Source of the DNA: Limnanthes douglasii subsp. nivea
Lineage: Eukaryota > Streptophyta > Magnoliopsida > Brassicales > Limnanthaceae
Assembly: GCA_036936605.1 (NCBI GenBank)
Contig: JAUPFV010000002.1
Coordinates: forward strand, 338,522,654-338,586,653
Length of the DNA: 64,000 bases
Direction of reading: 5' to 3'
The notes under the pieces: generated by a model
What the model saw: only the letters and a program-made list of their open reading frames with translations
What the model was told of the DNA's origin: nothing
Database searches by the model: none
Part shown: positions 22,466 to 32,991 of the stretch, in pieces
Numbering within the stretch: position 1 is the first letter of the stretch
Layout of the letters: each line of letters opens with the position of its first letter
Translations under genes and position numbers: made by a program

Positions 22466-23539
22466 ATATATGTTTCATACTTCATCATCTTCTAGCATGT
22501 GAAGATTTTGAATCATCTTCACGGTTGATGGTTTGCACTTCAATCCCCATAATTTGTAGCATCTTGTGATCATGTCTGGCTTGGTGAGTGCTTGCGCAAT
22601 TGTTATGTAATCCATGATGAAGGGTTGCGTCACAAAATTTATTAGTATTAGGACATATTTTTAAAACTTATATTTAATTACGTAGATACATTCTTACAAA
22701 AAAGGTGCAACACAATCGATAACTTTATCAGGTTTTTTTACAGCAACACAAGCTTTAATTGACCCAAGAAGCTTCTGCAATATTGCTTCAGACCAATCGT
22801 ATTTGTTTATTTTTCCTAGGTATTTGATATAATATACCGTTGTCCAACCCTGTATATTTCCATAAACTGAGTAGAATAGGGTAGAGCAAAGAAATAAGAT
22901 AAATAATCGAGTAACGTCCTTCACAATATGCTCCCCACCTTCTCTGATGACTTTGACTATACCTTCCTATAAAACACCATAGACCATGCTAGATTAGTGC
23001 AATTCTACATCATACTTATAACAGACCTTAGATGTAGAGGTACCGTTATCATACCATTTGATACTGATTTGTTATTTGTCAGGCCGACTTTACTTTAACT
23101 TCCACTCATGAACTATGTTTGCATAATCCTCGAATCCGTTTTACCACCTTCTTCAAATCAAGTTAAGAATCCTCCTGATTTTGTTAAAGGCATTTCCTAT
23201 GTGTCGTGTATAAGCTCGAAAACAATCTTTACATCATTGGTCGTTAGTTTGACCAGTTTCAGTCCAATTAGAAAAGTGTCCTCCTCGGCCGAGTACGTCT
23301 TTACAATATCCTCAATAGCTGATAATGTTTTTTTATTAAGAACTTCTGGTTGCGGAGGTCGAATAAGGCTTTCAAAATTATATATGAGAGTGTATCTTTG
23401 GCAGCTTCAATGTGTTCTCATGTAATTATATATTTTTTACCAGATTTTGGATACTCACTAATCACAATCTGTGGAAGCATCCTTTTAGAGACATATTTCA
23501 TGCAAAAACATGAATCGGCACGAGTTGATTAAAGAGAAA

Positions 23540-23700
23540 ATAAACATGTTGCCTCTTTGAAACACCAACCATACTACTTGTTTGAAAATTTAACAATGCA
23601 ATTTGTTTGGAAAATCAACCAAGCTACTTCTTTCAAATATTAACCACGCTAGTTATTTAAAAATTAAACACGCAAGTTTAGAAGAAAACAAAATGCACAA
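23540..23700. repeat. 25-bp repeat array upstream of the main Ulp1-like exons
   Basis: Units start AACATGTTGCCTC, AACCATACTACTT, AACAATGCAATTT, AACCAAGCTACTTC, AACCACGCTAGTT and AACACGCAAGTTT at 24-25 base spacing. A few looser units follow to about 23835 (for example TGTGAGTTCTTCG). Confidence 0.75.
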
Positions 23701-24239
23701 ACACAATTTTGTGAGTTCTTCGAAGTATCACAGAATGACTTGGCCACAACTGTGTGAGTTCTTCGTATAACAGCTAAATAAGATGCGAGATTAATGTATT
23801 TTCAAAGGAACAAGATGCGAGTTTATTGTTATTTTCACATGCACATTAATAGAAAATCAAAAATTGAGTCACAACGACTAAACATATAAATAAGGCAATA
23901 CACTAAAACATGGAAACAACACAACATTAATATGTAACACAATATATGCACCTAAGAACCCTAGAAAGTACCCAAAAATATAATGTCCACCAAAACCAGT
24001 AGCTATCAATGATCAACGATATACGTACTAGCAATATGAGTTTAACTAAGAACGTAGTTGTAATGAACCACAAAAATACACTCTAAATATAATGGAAACC
24101 CATAAAGTCATAAGGTAGGTGATGGTGAAGCAACGAAATATAATAAAATTTATTTGTTGTTATGATTAGTACCTGTAGGGTTTTTTGGAGGACTTAAGCG
24201 ACTGAATCCTCGAATATGTATTCATGTGTGATGAATAAT

Positions 24240-25655
24240 GGTCGAAGATGTGTAAATTGCTTCGTCGGAATGTGAAATCATCGTCGGAGGTTTTTGTCAA
24301 AGATAGACAGATAGGTAAGTTGTTGTTTGGTTCATGAGTTTAGTGTGTGGGTTTTTTGGGTTTAGTGCTTTTACTAGGTTTAGTGATTTTGAGAGAGAAT
24401 GGCTATTTAAAGATCTTGATTCAAAAAGGAAAAAAAAATTCAACCTCACACAACCTATTTATACAGTTTGGTATTTTTATCAATTTTTTAGATCTAAATA
24501 TCTATTAGTAGTATGGAATTTTTTGTATTATTGGTTCATGAGATAGTTGAGTGGATATTTATAGATACTTTTCTCTACTATTAAATTTTTTATTTGAACA
24601 TACATTTTATTACTTATTTTAAATACGGATCTTATCTGAGTCATTCAAACTAAATATATTTAGCAAATAAAACAAAATAGGTATAAAGCAAACCATCTCA
24701 TAAACATTACAAAAACAAAAAGTATATACAAACCTAACAAAATATTCAAAACATACGACTATTGCTTTAGCGAACCAAATACATTGGAAACTTTTTTTTT
24801 TATTTTAAGGGAGTTTTATTTAATAGAAAATCGTTTTGGCCCAAGAAGCCTTAGACTAAAAAGTATGAAACTGGCCAAAGGCCCAACTTTTAGTTGATTA
24901 GGATTGTAACTTTACCTTGACCTTACACACGGAAAACCATAATTTCTATGGCAGCGCCTAATATGCCTCCTTTTCTCATTCTTCTCCTTTCTTTTGCAGT
25001 CTGATAGAATTTTACGCTTAAGAACTTTAGAAGACTACTATAACAGTATTGCTTGGCAACCTCTGTTTATGCTTTAATCAATCTGTTTTGGGGTCGCCCG
25101 TATAGAAGTCGACCAATGAAGACATTTCAGTTCTTTATAATACAGGTATCATTGTTTCCAATTCTATGAATTAATCATTTAGAAAGCTAGGGACGGACAG
25201 TAAATCTTACTATTTTTATGTAAGTCCAAAGTTGTTCACTGATGCTTAAGTCAATAAATGAGCTTTACAACTATTCCAGCACATGTAGATCCAGAGGGAT
25301 GTGGAATCAATCTAAGGATGTAGAACTGTCTCTTGATTAAGGAGAATGTCACCCTGCGTGATAGGTGTACCAGACTTCTTCCTCAGTTACCATTGTAAGA
25401 TTTAGGTGTCTAGAGCTTCTTCATAAGGTAATTTACTCTTAGTTTCCAAATATCTTGAGAGATTTTCTTTAACGAAGTTTGATAGATTGGATTCTTCTTT
25501 TTATTCATTCTTTTGGGACCTCGAGCTGAAAGGGAATCTACAATATGGGCTGGCTTAATTCCCAGGTAAAACAGGATCCTTTTCTTCCTGAATATAATAC
25601 TAGCAGCCTACGCATACAGCTTTAAGGTAATACTACATTCGACAGGAAGAAGAGT
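24240..25655. other. Promoter-side flank of the Ulp1-like gene and unassigned DNA
   Basis: The left 200 bp may hold the promoter of the Ulp1-like gene. The rest has no gene or repeat I can name. The part next to 25655 may be the 3' flank of the LINE relic, but no ORF2 (endonuclease or RT) motifs are visible. Confidence 0.45.
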
Positions 25656-26940
25656 TGAGAAAAATCATCGGTATTTACGTAACTCATACCATCTTATCTT
25701 AATTTTATCCTCTTTTATCTTCTTATTAAATTTCTGATCTACCTCTGATTTTTCAGATGACGTTGAGGATTCATCTTCTAAAAAATGAAGATTTTTCATT
25801 GTTGGAGGAACAGAGGATTCATTTACTAAAGCTCTTGAAATCGCTTCAATAATTTCCTCACCCTCAATATCTTCATTAATTGCATTTGTTTCTTTATGTG
25901 TCTCATCTATTTTTCCAGTTTTGTGTCTTTTATGTTTCTTCCGTGGTTTTTCCTCATTCCTGGTTTCATCGCAACTGTGAAGCTCTATTATTTTACTGAT
26001 CTTGTCTCTGGGATTCACTATTATTGACTTAATCTTGATTGGCTTTTATGCTTTATTTATTTCGTGGGTAAGTTGAGATGATACATGCAGAGGGTTGATG
26101 TTATTTTTGGTTCTATGATAGTCTTTTCCATTTGGATCATGATTTAGTTTTTTTGCAGGAATTTTTATCATGACCCACATAAAAACACTGATCACGGTAT
26201 TTAGGCACATTTTTGTAGCTAAGGTGGATCCAAGCTCCTTTGTTGCTGCCGAAGCCTGACCAAACATTATGCTGTAATTTCTTGGAGATATCAATCTCAA
26301 CCCAGGCGAAATAGGCATTATATAATGCTCTGTTTTTGGGTGGAATCCAAGATTTGATTAAAGATCCAACTGCAGATGCTATGGAGTGAACAATATCAAC
26401 ATTATATAAATGTTCACCTAAGTTTTCTATTATAATCCAGATGGGTACTATAAGACTTACTTTTTTTTATTGAAGGATGGTTGTTATTTAAGTATTCTCA
26501 TCGAACCTTTTCCCACATTCCATATCCCACGATACCAGATTACTGATGGCATCTTTAGTGAGAATTCTAGAAACAGATGTTGTGTGTCCCAGTTTGAGTA
26601 TGAAAAGTCACCTTCAAACTTTCTTTCTTCAAATAATCTGTCTAATATATGTTTCTTACGGAGTCCTTCCGAGAATTTTCCAATCAATGTATAGGTTAAA
26701 GACGATTGAAGTACACCATTTATATTATACTCAAACTGTAAATTGATATGGTTCTCTTAGTGATTTATGTAGATTGGCTTAAGGTTTACAGTTTTTTCTG
26801 GTTGAGATACTGTAGCCGAGTAGGATATCTGATGAAGGTTTGTTGGTATTTGTGGTTGAAAATTTTTGGAGTTACTTTGAGATTGGAGTGGATGGAACTT
26901 TGATAATTGTTGGCCATGATTTCCTTCAATTCAGGCAATC
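25656..26940 (-). pseudogene. LINE (L1-type) ORF1-like protein with DUF4283 domain
   Basis: From about 26750 downward the minus strand reads a DUF4283 block: LIGKFSEGLRKKHILDRLF and SNWDTQHLFLEF (26690-26484). After two frame changes come IVPIW-like codons and YNAYFAWVEIDISKKLQ-like codons. The zinc knuckle follows near 26200-26160 (YRDQCFYVGHDKNSC), in which the first Cys of the CCHC set is Arg. A lysine-rich tail follows at 26018-25665 (EEKPRKKHKRHKTGK). In L1-type LINEs ORF1 binds the element RNA. No ORF2 follows, so it is a truncated, dead copy. Confidence 0.65.
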
Positions 26941-27516
26941 AGCAATGGCAAGAAGCCATAAATTTGGAGAAGGAACGATGATGAATGATTATCCCGAAGA
27001 CCAAAAAACTATTTCTTAAAAGAGAAGGTCGTTTAGAATCCTCATTCCTCATATACATTAGAAACGTACGACTATTATTTTGGCGGAACTGTTTGAGCTC
27101 TATCCATAATTTTGGGGTTTCGATATTGTATTCTTTTAAATCTGTTTGATCATCTCCTCTTTCTCATCATATCAACTACGATCTGATAGAAACCTACTAG
27201 AAAAAAACAAAAAACAAATCCAAATTTGGCTTCCATTTATTAATTAATTTAAGGTTTTCAGTGCAGATTGTGTATCTCTGGCTTCGCTTCAGTGGTCAAC
27301 TACTTCAGGTGAGAGTCTGTTATTTCCAATTTAGTCTTGTTTTGCTTAGGTTAGGTTCCGATTTTTACTCGTAACACCACCAAATAAATCAATATCATTA
27401 TGATTTTTAGGTCAAAATTTCTTTTTTCTAATCTACTTGCTTGATTTATTAATTATTAATAACTAAATCCCATAAGAATTTATAGTTTACGACATAATTT
27501 TAGATTTGTCTGATAT
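26941..27516. other. AT-rich DNA, no gene recognised
   Basis: It could include the 5' untranslated part of the LINE relic. No motif was found. Confidence 0.4.
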
Positions 27517-27693
27517 CATACTACTATTATGAAAACAAGATGTTAAGGGATACATATAGAGGACTTACTACTGTTATAGGAATTAAGTATTGAAGGGATA
27601 CATACTACTATTATAAAAACAAGATGTTAAGGGATACATAAGATGACATACTACTATTATATGAATTAAGTGTTGAAGGGATATGTACAGAGG
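27517..27693. repeat. Tandem repeat of about 40-47-bp units
   Basis: Four units start CATACTACTATTATG, TTACTACTGTTATAG, ATACTACTATTATAA and CATACTACTATTATA. Each continues with a variant of AAGATGTTAAGGGATACAT. Units one and three, and two and four, resemble each other most, so the repeat is really two copies of a dimer. Confidence 0.85.
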
Positions 27694-30090
27694 AGGAACA
27701 TCTGGAGATTCACCAAATTTAACCGGCACATTAAAATCTCTTAAATAATTAAGAGATTGATATTACTATATAATAGTAATTATATTTTTTAATTGTTTTT
27801 GTATAATTTTTTTATTCATTGTTGGATAATATTTTATATGTACGCGTGATCTTTAGTATTTTATATTCGGTCAATCTTATCCTATCATTGATATCAGTAT
27901 TTTGATGGCTTCAATTGTATTGGTGTATTTTATTTGTCCATATGGTTGTCACCTTCAAAACGGAGGAAGTTGTACATAATTATTGGTCGTCTATATGTAA
28001 TGCATAGAAATTTCAAAATATTTATATTATATCCACTTTGACCAGATGCGTTGATCATGGATATATATCTTTTGATTTTTTTGAGAAATATGTTCTATAA
28101 AACCTTTATATGAATTTGGATTCTCAACATATTCACTAACATCTATTTTTTTCATAAGAAAATGAGATACCAATATCTCATAAAATAGATATCTATTTTT
28201 ATGATTATTTTAGATGTCTAATCATCAAACTCATAAATTTATGTGTTCCCCCTTTGAATAATGCAACGGTTCCATATGTTTGAATATAAGTCATACATGA
28301 ATATTTATTATAAACGGTAATGAAACAATCACTAACGAACTTCGTTGTTAATCTCTATCAAGTTCAGTTTAGTAGAAGTCACCGTCTTATTACCCATAGT
28401 AACATGACAAGCTCTATAGTTATTCAACAATTTAACTGAACTTTCTAATACCAAAGGCTAATTATCACCCAACATACGAAGATGATACTATAATCTCATA
28501 TGTTCATCACTTAATTCGCGCGTATGTAAACCAAATTCCTTTCTATGTCACTTACATAAATTGTACCCGACACACCCTTAATTTTAAATTCATGGCAAGA
28601 TTATTTATAGTCGATAAATTTTGACTAAAATCTATGAAAAATATTCAACTTGACCACTATATCAAATGTTTGATTTTTCAACAAATCTCAACCAACCTAA
28701 CTACTTTAGACGTTCAATAATAAATTATGTATCTATAATTCCTTTAATTTCGTTGGTGCCCAAGAAAATCGTGGGAAATATTACTTTTCACTCTTGGTCT
28801 CAGCCATGAGTACTTCTTTCTCCTCATTGACGTCCTTGTGGACCTTATGATGTAATATTTCTTCTTCTGATGATGATACTATATCTTCTTGATGTTGTGG
28901 TACCACGAGTGTACAAATTTTTATATCCTTTTTTATTAATTTTAGAAAATATTTGAAGAATGTATGAATTTTAAAGATTATGGAATATGGTTATAAAATG
29001 ACTAAAAACAATTACGAGATTAGTGGATGAGATGGAGTAGTTTGGTTGAGAGACTTTTGAGATGAAATGAACTTTCAGATATGAGAGATGAGTAGTGGCA
29101 GATAACCAGAGGTGTATTTATTGGGAAAAGAGGTCCTTCAATTGAACAGAAACTAATCAAACAATTTTTTATTTTTCAAGACAACACTTATGAACTAAGT
29201 CATCACCAACAAATTCACATCCAAAATGTTGAAAGTTGTAACAAATTCTGAAATTATTATCACAACTTGAGGATGGAGATGAAGAACAACCAGAAGCGTT
29301 TGATATCGCATTCAACAAGTAAAGACTACTTTTAGCTATGAATGACTGGAATATATAATCATAAAATTATGTATCTATCAATTATCTTCCCATAGCAAAG
29401 CCTATATAGCAGATTAGCATAGATTTACTCCATCGAATCTTAAAAAATATCAATTTCCACTAAAATATCAAATCATAAAGGGAGAATAATGGTAAAATAA
29501 ACAAATAAAATAGAATAAACACTTATCTAACACGAACAACTACGGTTTAGGGCTTTATTTGGGAATAGCATGTTTCTGATGGGTTACAATTAGGTCGTAA
29601 TCGATGTTTTACAGTTTCTATTGGGAGAAGATGGTTGTGGTTGAGAGTTCGATGAAGAGAAATTAGTTTTTTCGATTGGGATTGATCTTTTTTATAGTTA
29701 TAGTAAAACTAATATAACCCATTATGATATAGAAAAAAAACTTCATTATAAAAAGCTAAAAAATGATGTTATCATAACTTTACCTAGAGTTATCTCTCCC
29801 ATGTTTACATCAATCATTGAATATTCAGAGTCGGAATAAGAAGAATCAAAATTAACATCTTTCAACAACTTATACGTTTTATATTCAAATCTAGAATGTT
29901 AAAAAGGATAAAACATTTTGTCACCTAATTGAGAAGACAATATCTCGTTTGGAACATATTCTTTGAAATCAAAACATCACTTGATTCGGGAGGTAGACAA
30001 TATATATGATCCTCTTGTCCAAGAAAGTATAATCTAGATTTTTTGTCAGTAATATAATAGAAATATATCATACAAAAGACAAAAATATTG
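27694..30090. other. AT-rich intergenic DNA with unassigned relics
   Basis: No open frame of note was found. The minus strand at about 28920-28780 reads an acidic stretch (EDIVSSSEEEILHHKVHKD). The minus strand at about 28620-28560 reads GTIYVSDIERNLVYI. Both suggest decayed coding DNA, but I cannot name a family. Confidence 0.4.
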
Positions 30091-30095
30091 GCTAT
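30091..30095. other. Left target-site duplication of element A
   Basis: GCTAT here and GCTAT at 40617-40621 flank the LTRs exactly, the 5-bp duplication expected of a Ty3/gypsy integrase. Confidence 0.95.
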
Positions 30096-30578
30096 TGATG
30101 AGTCCGAATTCGAAGAGCTCCCCGGAAGGGCAGTCCAAAGTAAATCACCCCGTAAATTCGGACAGACTCCATGACTTCAATTCGGATAGCACTGATTGAA
30201 CCGGACAGATGATCTTGAACACTGCAAACATAAGGCAGTTCGAACTATGACTAAAGTACTAAAAAACCTAATCACTGTCTGACTAAGCTACCTGCACATC
30301 TGCTTAAAACTATTGGGTCTTTAAACATGACCCGGGTCCATTAAACTTGACCCAAAAGCCTATAAGGGCCCAAATATCATACTATAAATACCCAACCACC
30401 AGCATTAACTATGGGTAAGAAAAATTAACTGCTGCCAGGCTGCTTAATTCTCTCTCCACCCTTGAAACACTTTGAAACACCCTTAAACACCACCACACCA
30501 CCGTGAAACACCCTTACACCGTCCTAAAACTCCACTTGAAATTACCAGTCTACCCTCAGGCTACTTTTATCCACACCA
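30096..30578 (+). repeat. 5' LTR of element A
   Basis: It begins TGATGAGTCC and ends CCACACCA. A TATA box (CTATAAATA, 30382-30390) lies in the right half, so transcription should start near 30415, followed by a CT-rich R/U5. It contains CGGACAG twice, part of a motif that recurs across the element. Confidence 0.97.
30382..30390 (+). promoter_or_regulatory. TATA box in the 5' LTR of element A
   Basis: CTATAAATA followed by CCCAACC. The same sequence is in the 3' LTR at 40421-40429. A similar ATATAAATACC occurs in the LTR remnant of element D. Confidence 0.8.
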
Positions 30579-30581
30579 AAT

Positions 30582-30598
30582 TGGCGACCACAGTGGGA
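30582..30598 (+). other. Primer-binding site of element A (tRNA-Arg)
   Basis: TGGCGACCACAGTGGGA starts three bases after the LTR. Its complement ends GTGGTCG plus CCA, as in the plant tRNA-Arg with a CCCACTGTGGTCG acceptor/T-arm end. Element C uses a different tRNA-Arg. Confidence 0.85.
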
Positions 30599-30651
30599 GG
30601 CGACGGTGCCTGAATCAAGCATTCAAAACCAAGTAAAGGAATTCTGTCCGA

Positions 30652-32991
30652 ATGAATCCGGATAATCCAGAGCTTCCACCAGCTTTGCTCGAAGTGGTGG
30701 AAGAGAACGATGAATATACTGTCCAAGAGCGTGACAGGTTGAGGGTCGAAATAGAAGCTCTGAGGGCTGAGAAGGCCAAGATGGGCATGAAGGAAAAATC
30801 CAAAGCATCAGTTGCTCATCGCTCTGATAACCCTCAAGAGCATGAGGCTTCAAAAACTCATGTGAGCACTAAAAAGACACATGCCAGTTCTAAAAAGTCT
30901 CATCGGTCCAAGCATGTGGAGAGTTCTGACTCAAGTTCAGAATCTTCGGACAGCTCTTCGGACAGTGAGGGAAATGAAAAGTCCTTGTCCTCCAACAGTG
31001 ACGAGGGGCGAACCAGGAAAAAACAAAAGCAAGTTAAAAAGTATTCTAGAAAAAGAGATCGCCATGGAAGAATGAAAAGGCATATTGGAAAAGGGTCATC
31101 TCATCGGAGGCATGTGGACCGGATGCTGATGGATCCTTTTGCCTTCCATGATGAGCCAGGTATCTTTGCAACTCCTAATGATGATACCGTGTTCAGTCGT
31201 GGAAGGAATTGGAGGCAGTCTCCACTGTCTTCTAAAATCCTGTCCGGAAACCTCCCCAAGAGGTTTGATAGCACCAAGATGGAGAAGTACGATGGCAGTA
31301 CTGATCCAGACAATCATCTGGAGCAATTCAAGAACTTCATGATGAACTTTGATGATGATGATAAACTACTCTGCAGGGCATTCTCCCAATCTTTTACGGG
31401 GAGTGCTCTAAAATGGTACAACAGCCTGCCTCAGGGTTGTATTAAAGACTTTGATACTTTCTGGGTGGCCTTTCGAAGGCAATTTGTGGGGAGTAAGGAG
31501 CTCAAGGGTAATGGAGATACCATAATCCATTGTGCCCAAGAGCCAAATGAATCGTTGAAAGAATACATAAGTCGTTTTGTGAACACAAAGAACGGGCTGG
31601 CTGATTGCTTTGAACAAGTGGCAATAGCATCCCTGAGACAAGGTTTGAACCCGGGCAACCTGGCCGATTCAGTAACAAGGAAGAAAGCCATGACCTGGGG
31701 TGGATTGCTAAATCAAGTTGGCAAGCAAATAAATGTTGATGAAACAAAAAAGACCAGGGTGCACAGGCAGGTGAGATCCACCCCGGTGATGCCAACTCCC
31801 AATCAAAACCAGTCCGGAAACAAAGCTAGAGAAACCGGACAGGGGCATGGAAGAGGAAAAGCTCAGTCTCAACCAGCTACCCCTGCACAAAGCCAACAGT
31901 CTAGAAACAAAAGAGGGCCATGGGTCCAACCGGAGTGGTTTGCAGAACTCAAAGAAAGTGTGGCAACCATTTTTGATAAAACTAAAGATGAAGTACACTA
32001 CCGGAGACCAGCAGCCTTGCAGTCTCCTAGAGAACATCGAAACAGTTCTTTTTGTCAATATCACAATGATATTGGCCATACTACTGATGATTGCATAGCC
32101 TTGAAACAAGAGGTTCAGAACCTGATTGAAAGAGGGAAATTGGGTGCATACGTTAAAAGAAGAGGAGGCAACAGGCCTGACAACTCTCACCGGGCTGCTC
32201 CGGTTAATGCTGCCCCAGAAGGGGCTATGGTGATCATTGAAAGGTTTGATGTGGAATCTGAATATTTGGATCCTGATCCAACAAGGAACAGAGTGGGTGC
32301 AATAGAGGAGCGTTCCAGGACGGTCTCCGGGCTCATTAAATTCTTTGAGTCCTTGACAATTTTCGGAGGGGACACTGTAACGGCTCCTACCACTTCATCA
32401 AGAAAAAGGCATGTTCATAATCTGGCTACCCAACTAGAAGGGGGCATGACCTCTTATCAATCGTCAAATTTATTCCCATTCATTGTCTTTGATGGGGATG
32501 ATTTGAGAGACATTGCTGGCCCTCATGAAGATGATGTTGTCATAGGAGCATCGATAGGGGGCAATGAGATAAGGCGAATCCTGGTAGATACTGGGAGCTC
32601 TGCCAACATCCTTTTCCTAGATACTTACAAGAAAATGAAAAATCCAGCTGTGATTCAAAAGTCAGACAGATCGATCGTAGGCTTCACGGGCAGCTCAGCT
32701 GATGTAATCGGTGAGTTCGAAGAAGAAGTATTGTTGGGCAGAGGCCCTTTCAAGAAAACGGTCAGAATACTTTTCATTGTGGTGGACTGTCCCACTTGTT
32801 ACAATGCTATTCTAGGGAGATCTTGGCTCTCTAGGATGCATGCAGTGGCCTCAACGGTCCATCAGTGTCTAAAATACGCTGTTCAGGGGCAGGTTGGGGT
32901 TGTCCGGAGCAGTCAAAAAGTTGCAAGAGAATGCTATGCCACTGCCTTGGCTCCACGAACGCTGGGGGCAGTCCGTATAAATGACCAATAG
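30652..32991 (+). CDS. gag: Gag-protease polyprotein of element A (779 aa)
   Basis: The N-terminal ~180 residues are charged and Ser/Lys-rich (SSDSSSESSDSSSDSEGNEK near residue 92). The retrotransposon Gag domain spans about residues 200-370 (LPKRFDSTKMEKYDG, LEQFKNFMMNFDDDD, FWVAFRRQFVGSKEL). A variant zinc-binding block FCQYHNDIGHTTDDC (C-H-H-C spacing) follows near residue 469, typical of this lineage. The aspartic protease active site ILVDTGSSANILF lies near residues 643-655. Gag forms the particle and the protease matures it. The ATG at 30652 is the first after the primer site and is followed by an open frame up to a UAG. The same frame continues after that UAG into pol. Confidence 0.95.
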   Translation: MNPDNPELPPALLEVVEENDEYTVQERDRLRVEIEALRAEKAKMGMKEKSKASVAHRSDNPQEHEASKTHVSTKKTHASSKKSHRSKHVESSDSSSESSDSSSDSEGNEKSLSSNSDEGRTRKKQKQVKKYSRKRDRHGRMKRHIGKGSSHRRHVDRMLMDPFAFHDEPGIFATPNDDTVFSRGRNWRQSPLSSKILSGNLPKRFDSTKMEKYDGSTDPDNHLEQFKNFMMNFDDDDKLLCRAFSQSFTGSALKWYNSLPQGCIKDFDTFWVAFRRQFVGSKELKGNGDTIIHCAQEPNESLKEYISRFVNTKNGLADCFEQVAIASLRQGLNPGNLADSVTRKKAMTWGGLLNQVGKQINVDETKKTRVHRQVRSTPVMPTPNQNQSGNKARETGQGHGRGKAQSQPATPAQSQQSRNKRGPWVQPEWFAELKESVATIFDKTKDEVHYRRPAALQSPREHRNSSFCQYHNDIGHTTDDCIALKQEVQNLIERGKLGAYVKRRGGNRPDNSHRAAPVNAAPEGAMVIIERFDVESEYLDPDPTRNRVGAIEERSRTVSGLIKFFESLTIFGGDTVTAPTTSSRKRHVHNLATQLEGGMTSYQSSNLFPFIVFDGDDLRDIAGPHEDDVVIGASIGGNEIRRILVDTGSSANILFLDTYKKMKNPAVIQKSDRSIVGFTGSSADVIGEFEEEVLLGRGPFKKTVRILFIVVDCPTCYNAILGRSWLSRMHAVASTVHQCLKYAVQGQVGVVRSSQKVARECYATALAPRTLGAVRINDQ
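32989..32991 (+). other. UAG codon separating gag-pro from pol, readthrough candidate
   Basis: The context is CAA TAG CAG TCT GAG. The frame is unchanged on both sides and pol has no ATG for the first 20 codons. The tobamovirus-type leaky context is UAG followed by CAR-YYA. Here five of those six bases fit, with T in place of the last A. Equivalent UAG codons stand at the same place in elements B and C. Confidence 0.8.

Larger units (their letters stand above)
18890..24230 (-). pseudogene. Ulp1-protease-like gene (transposon-borne type), broken
   Basis: Exon-like blocks on the minus strand are separated by repeat-filled gaps. A TATA-like CTTTAAATAG at about 24404 precedes a possible first exon ending AG/GTACTA near 24175. 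Blocks at 23500-22970 and 22924-22694 (DVTRLFILFLCSTLFYSVYG, YDWSEAILQKLLGSIKAC) resemble the N-terminal region of plant Ulp1-family and mobile-domain proteins. A basic block lies at about 22210-22090. A coiled coil (QIEQLQKELAELRTRFEQQE) lies at 21990-21890. Imperfect acidic repeats fill 21860-21420, and a Gln/His-rich stretch lies at 20900-20700. At 19070-19020 PGSLGYGVFIYEYAE matches the Ulp1 (peptidase C48) catalytic-cysteine block, but the usual D-C-G is G-Y-G, so the nucleophile is lost. Ulp1 enzymes remove SUMO from proteins. Plant Mutator-like elements are known to carry such genes. Stops and frameshifts make a working enzyme unlikely. Confidence 0.55.

Noticed and set aside
17264..23840. 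CRISPR-like array of 25-bp repeats
   Set aside because: Units are head to tail without unique spacers, are strongly diverged, and lie in plant nuclear DNA.
31708..32190. 160-codon minus-strand frame opposite gag of element A
   Set aside because: It overlaps a clearly coding plus-strand region and has no motif; long antisense frames arise from the codon bias of gag.
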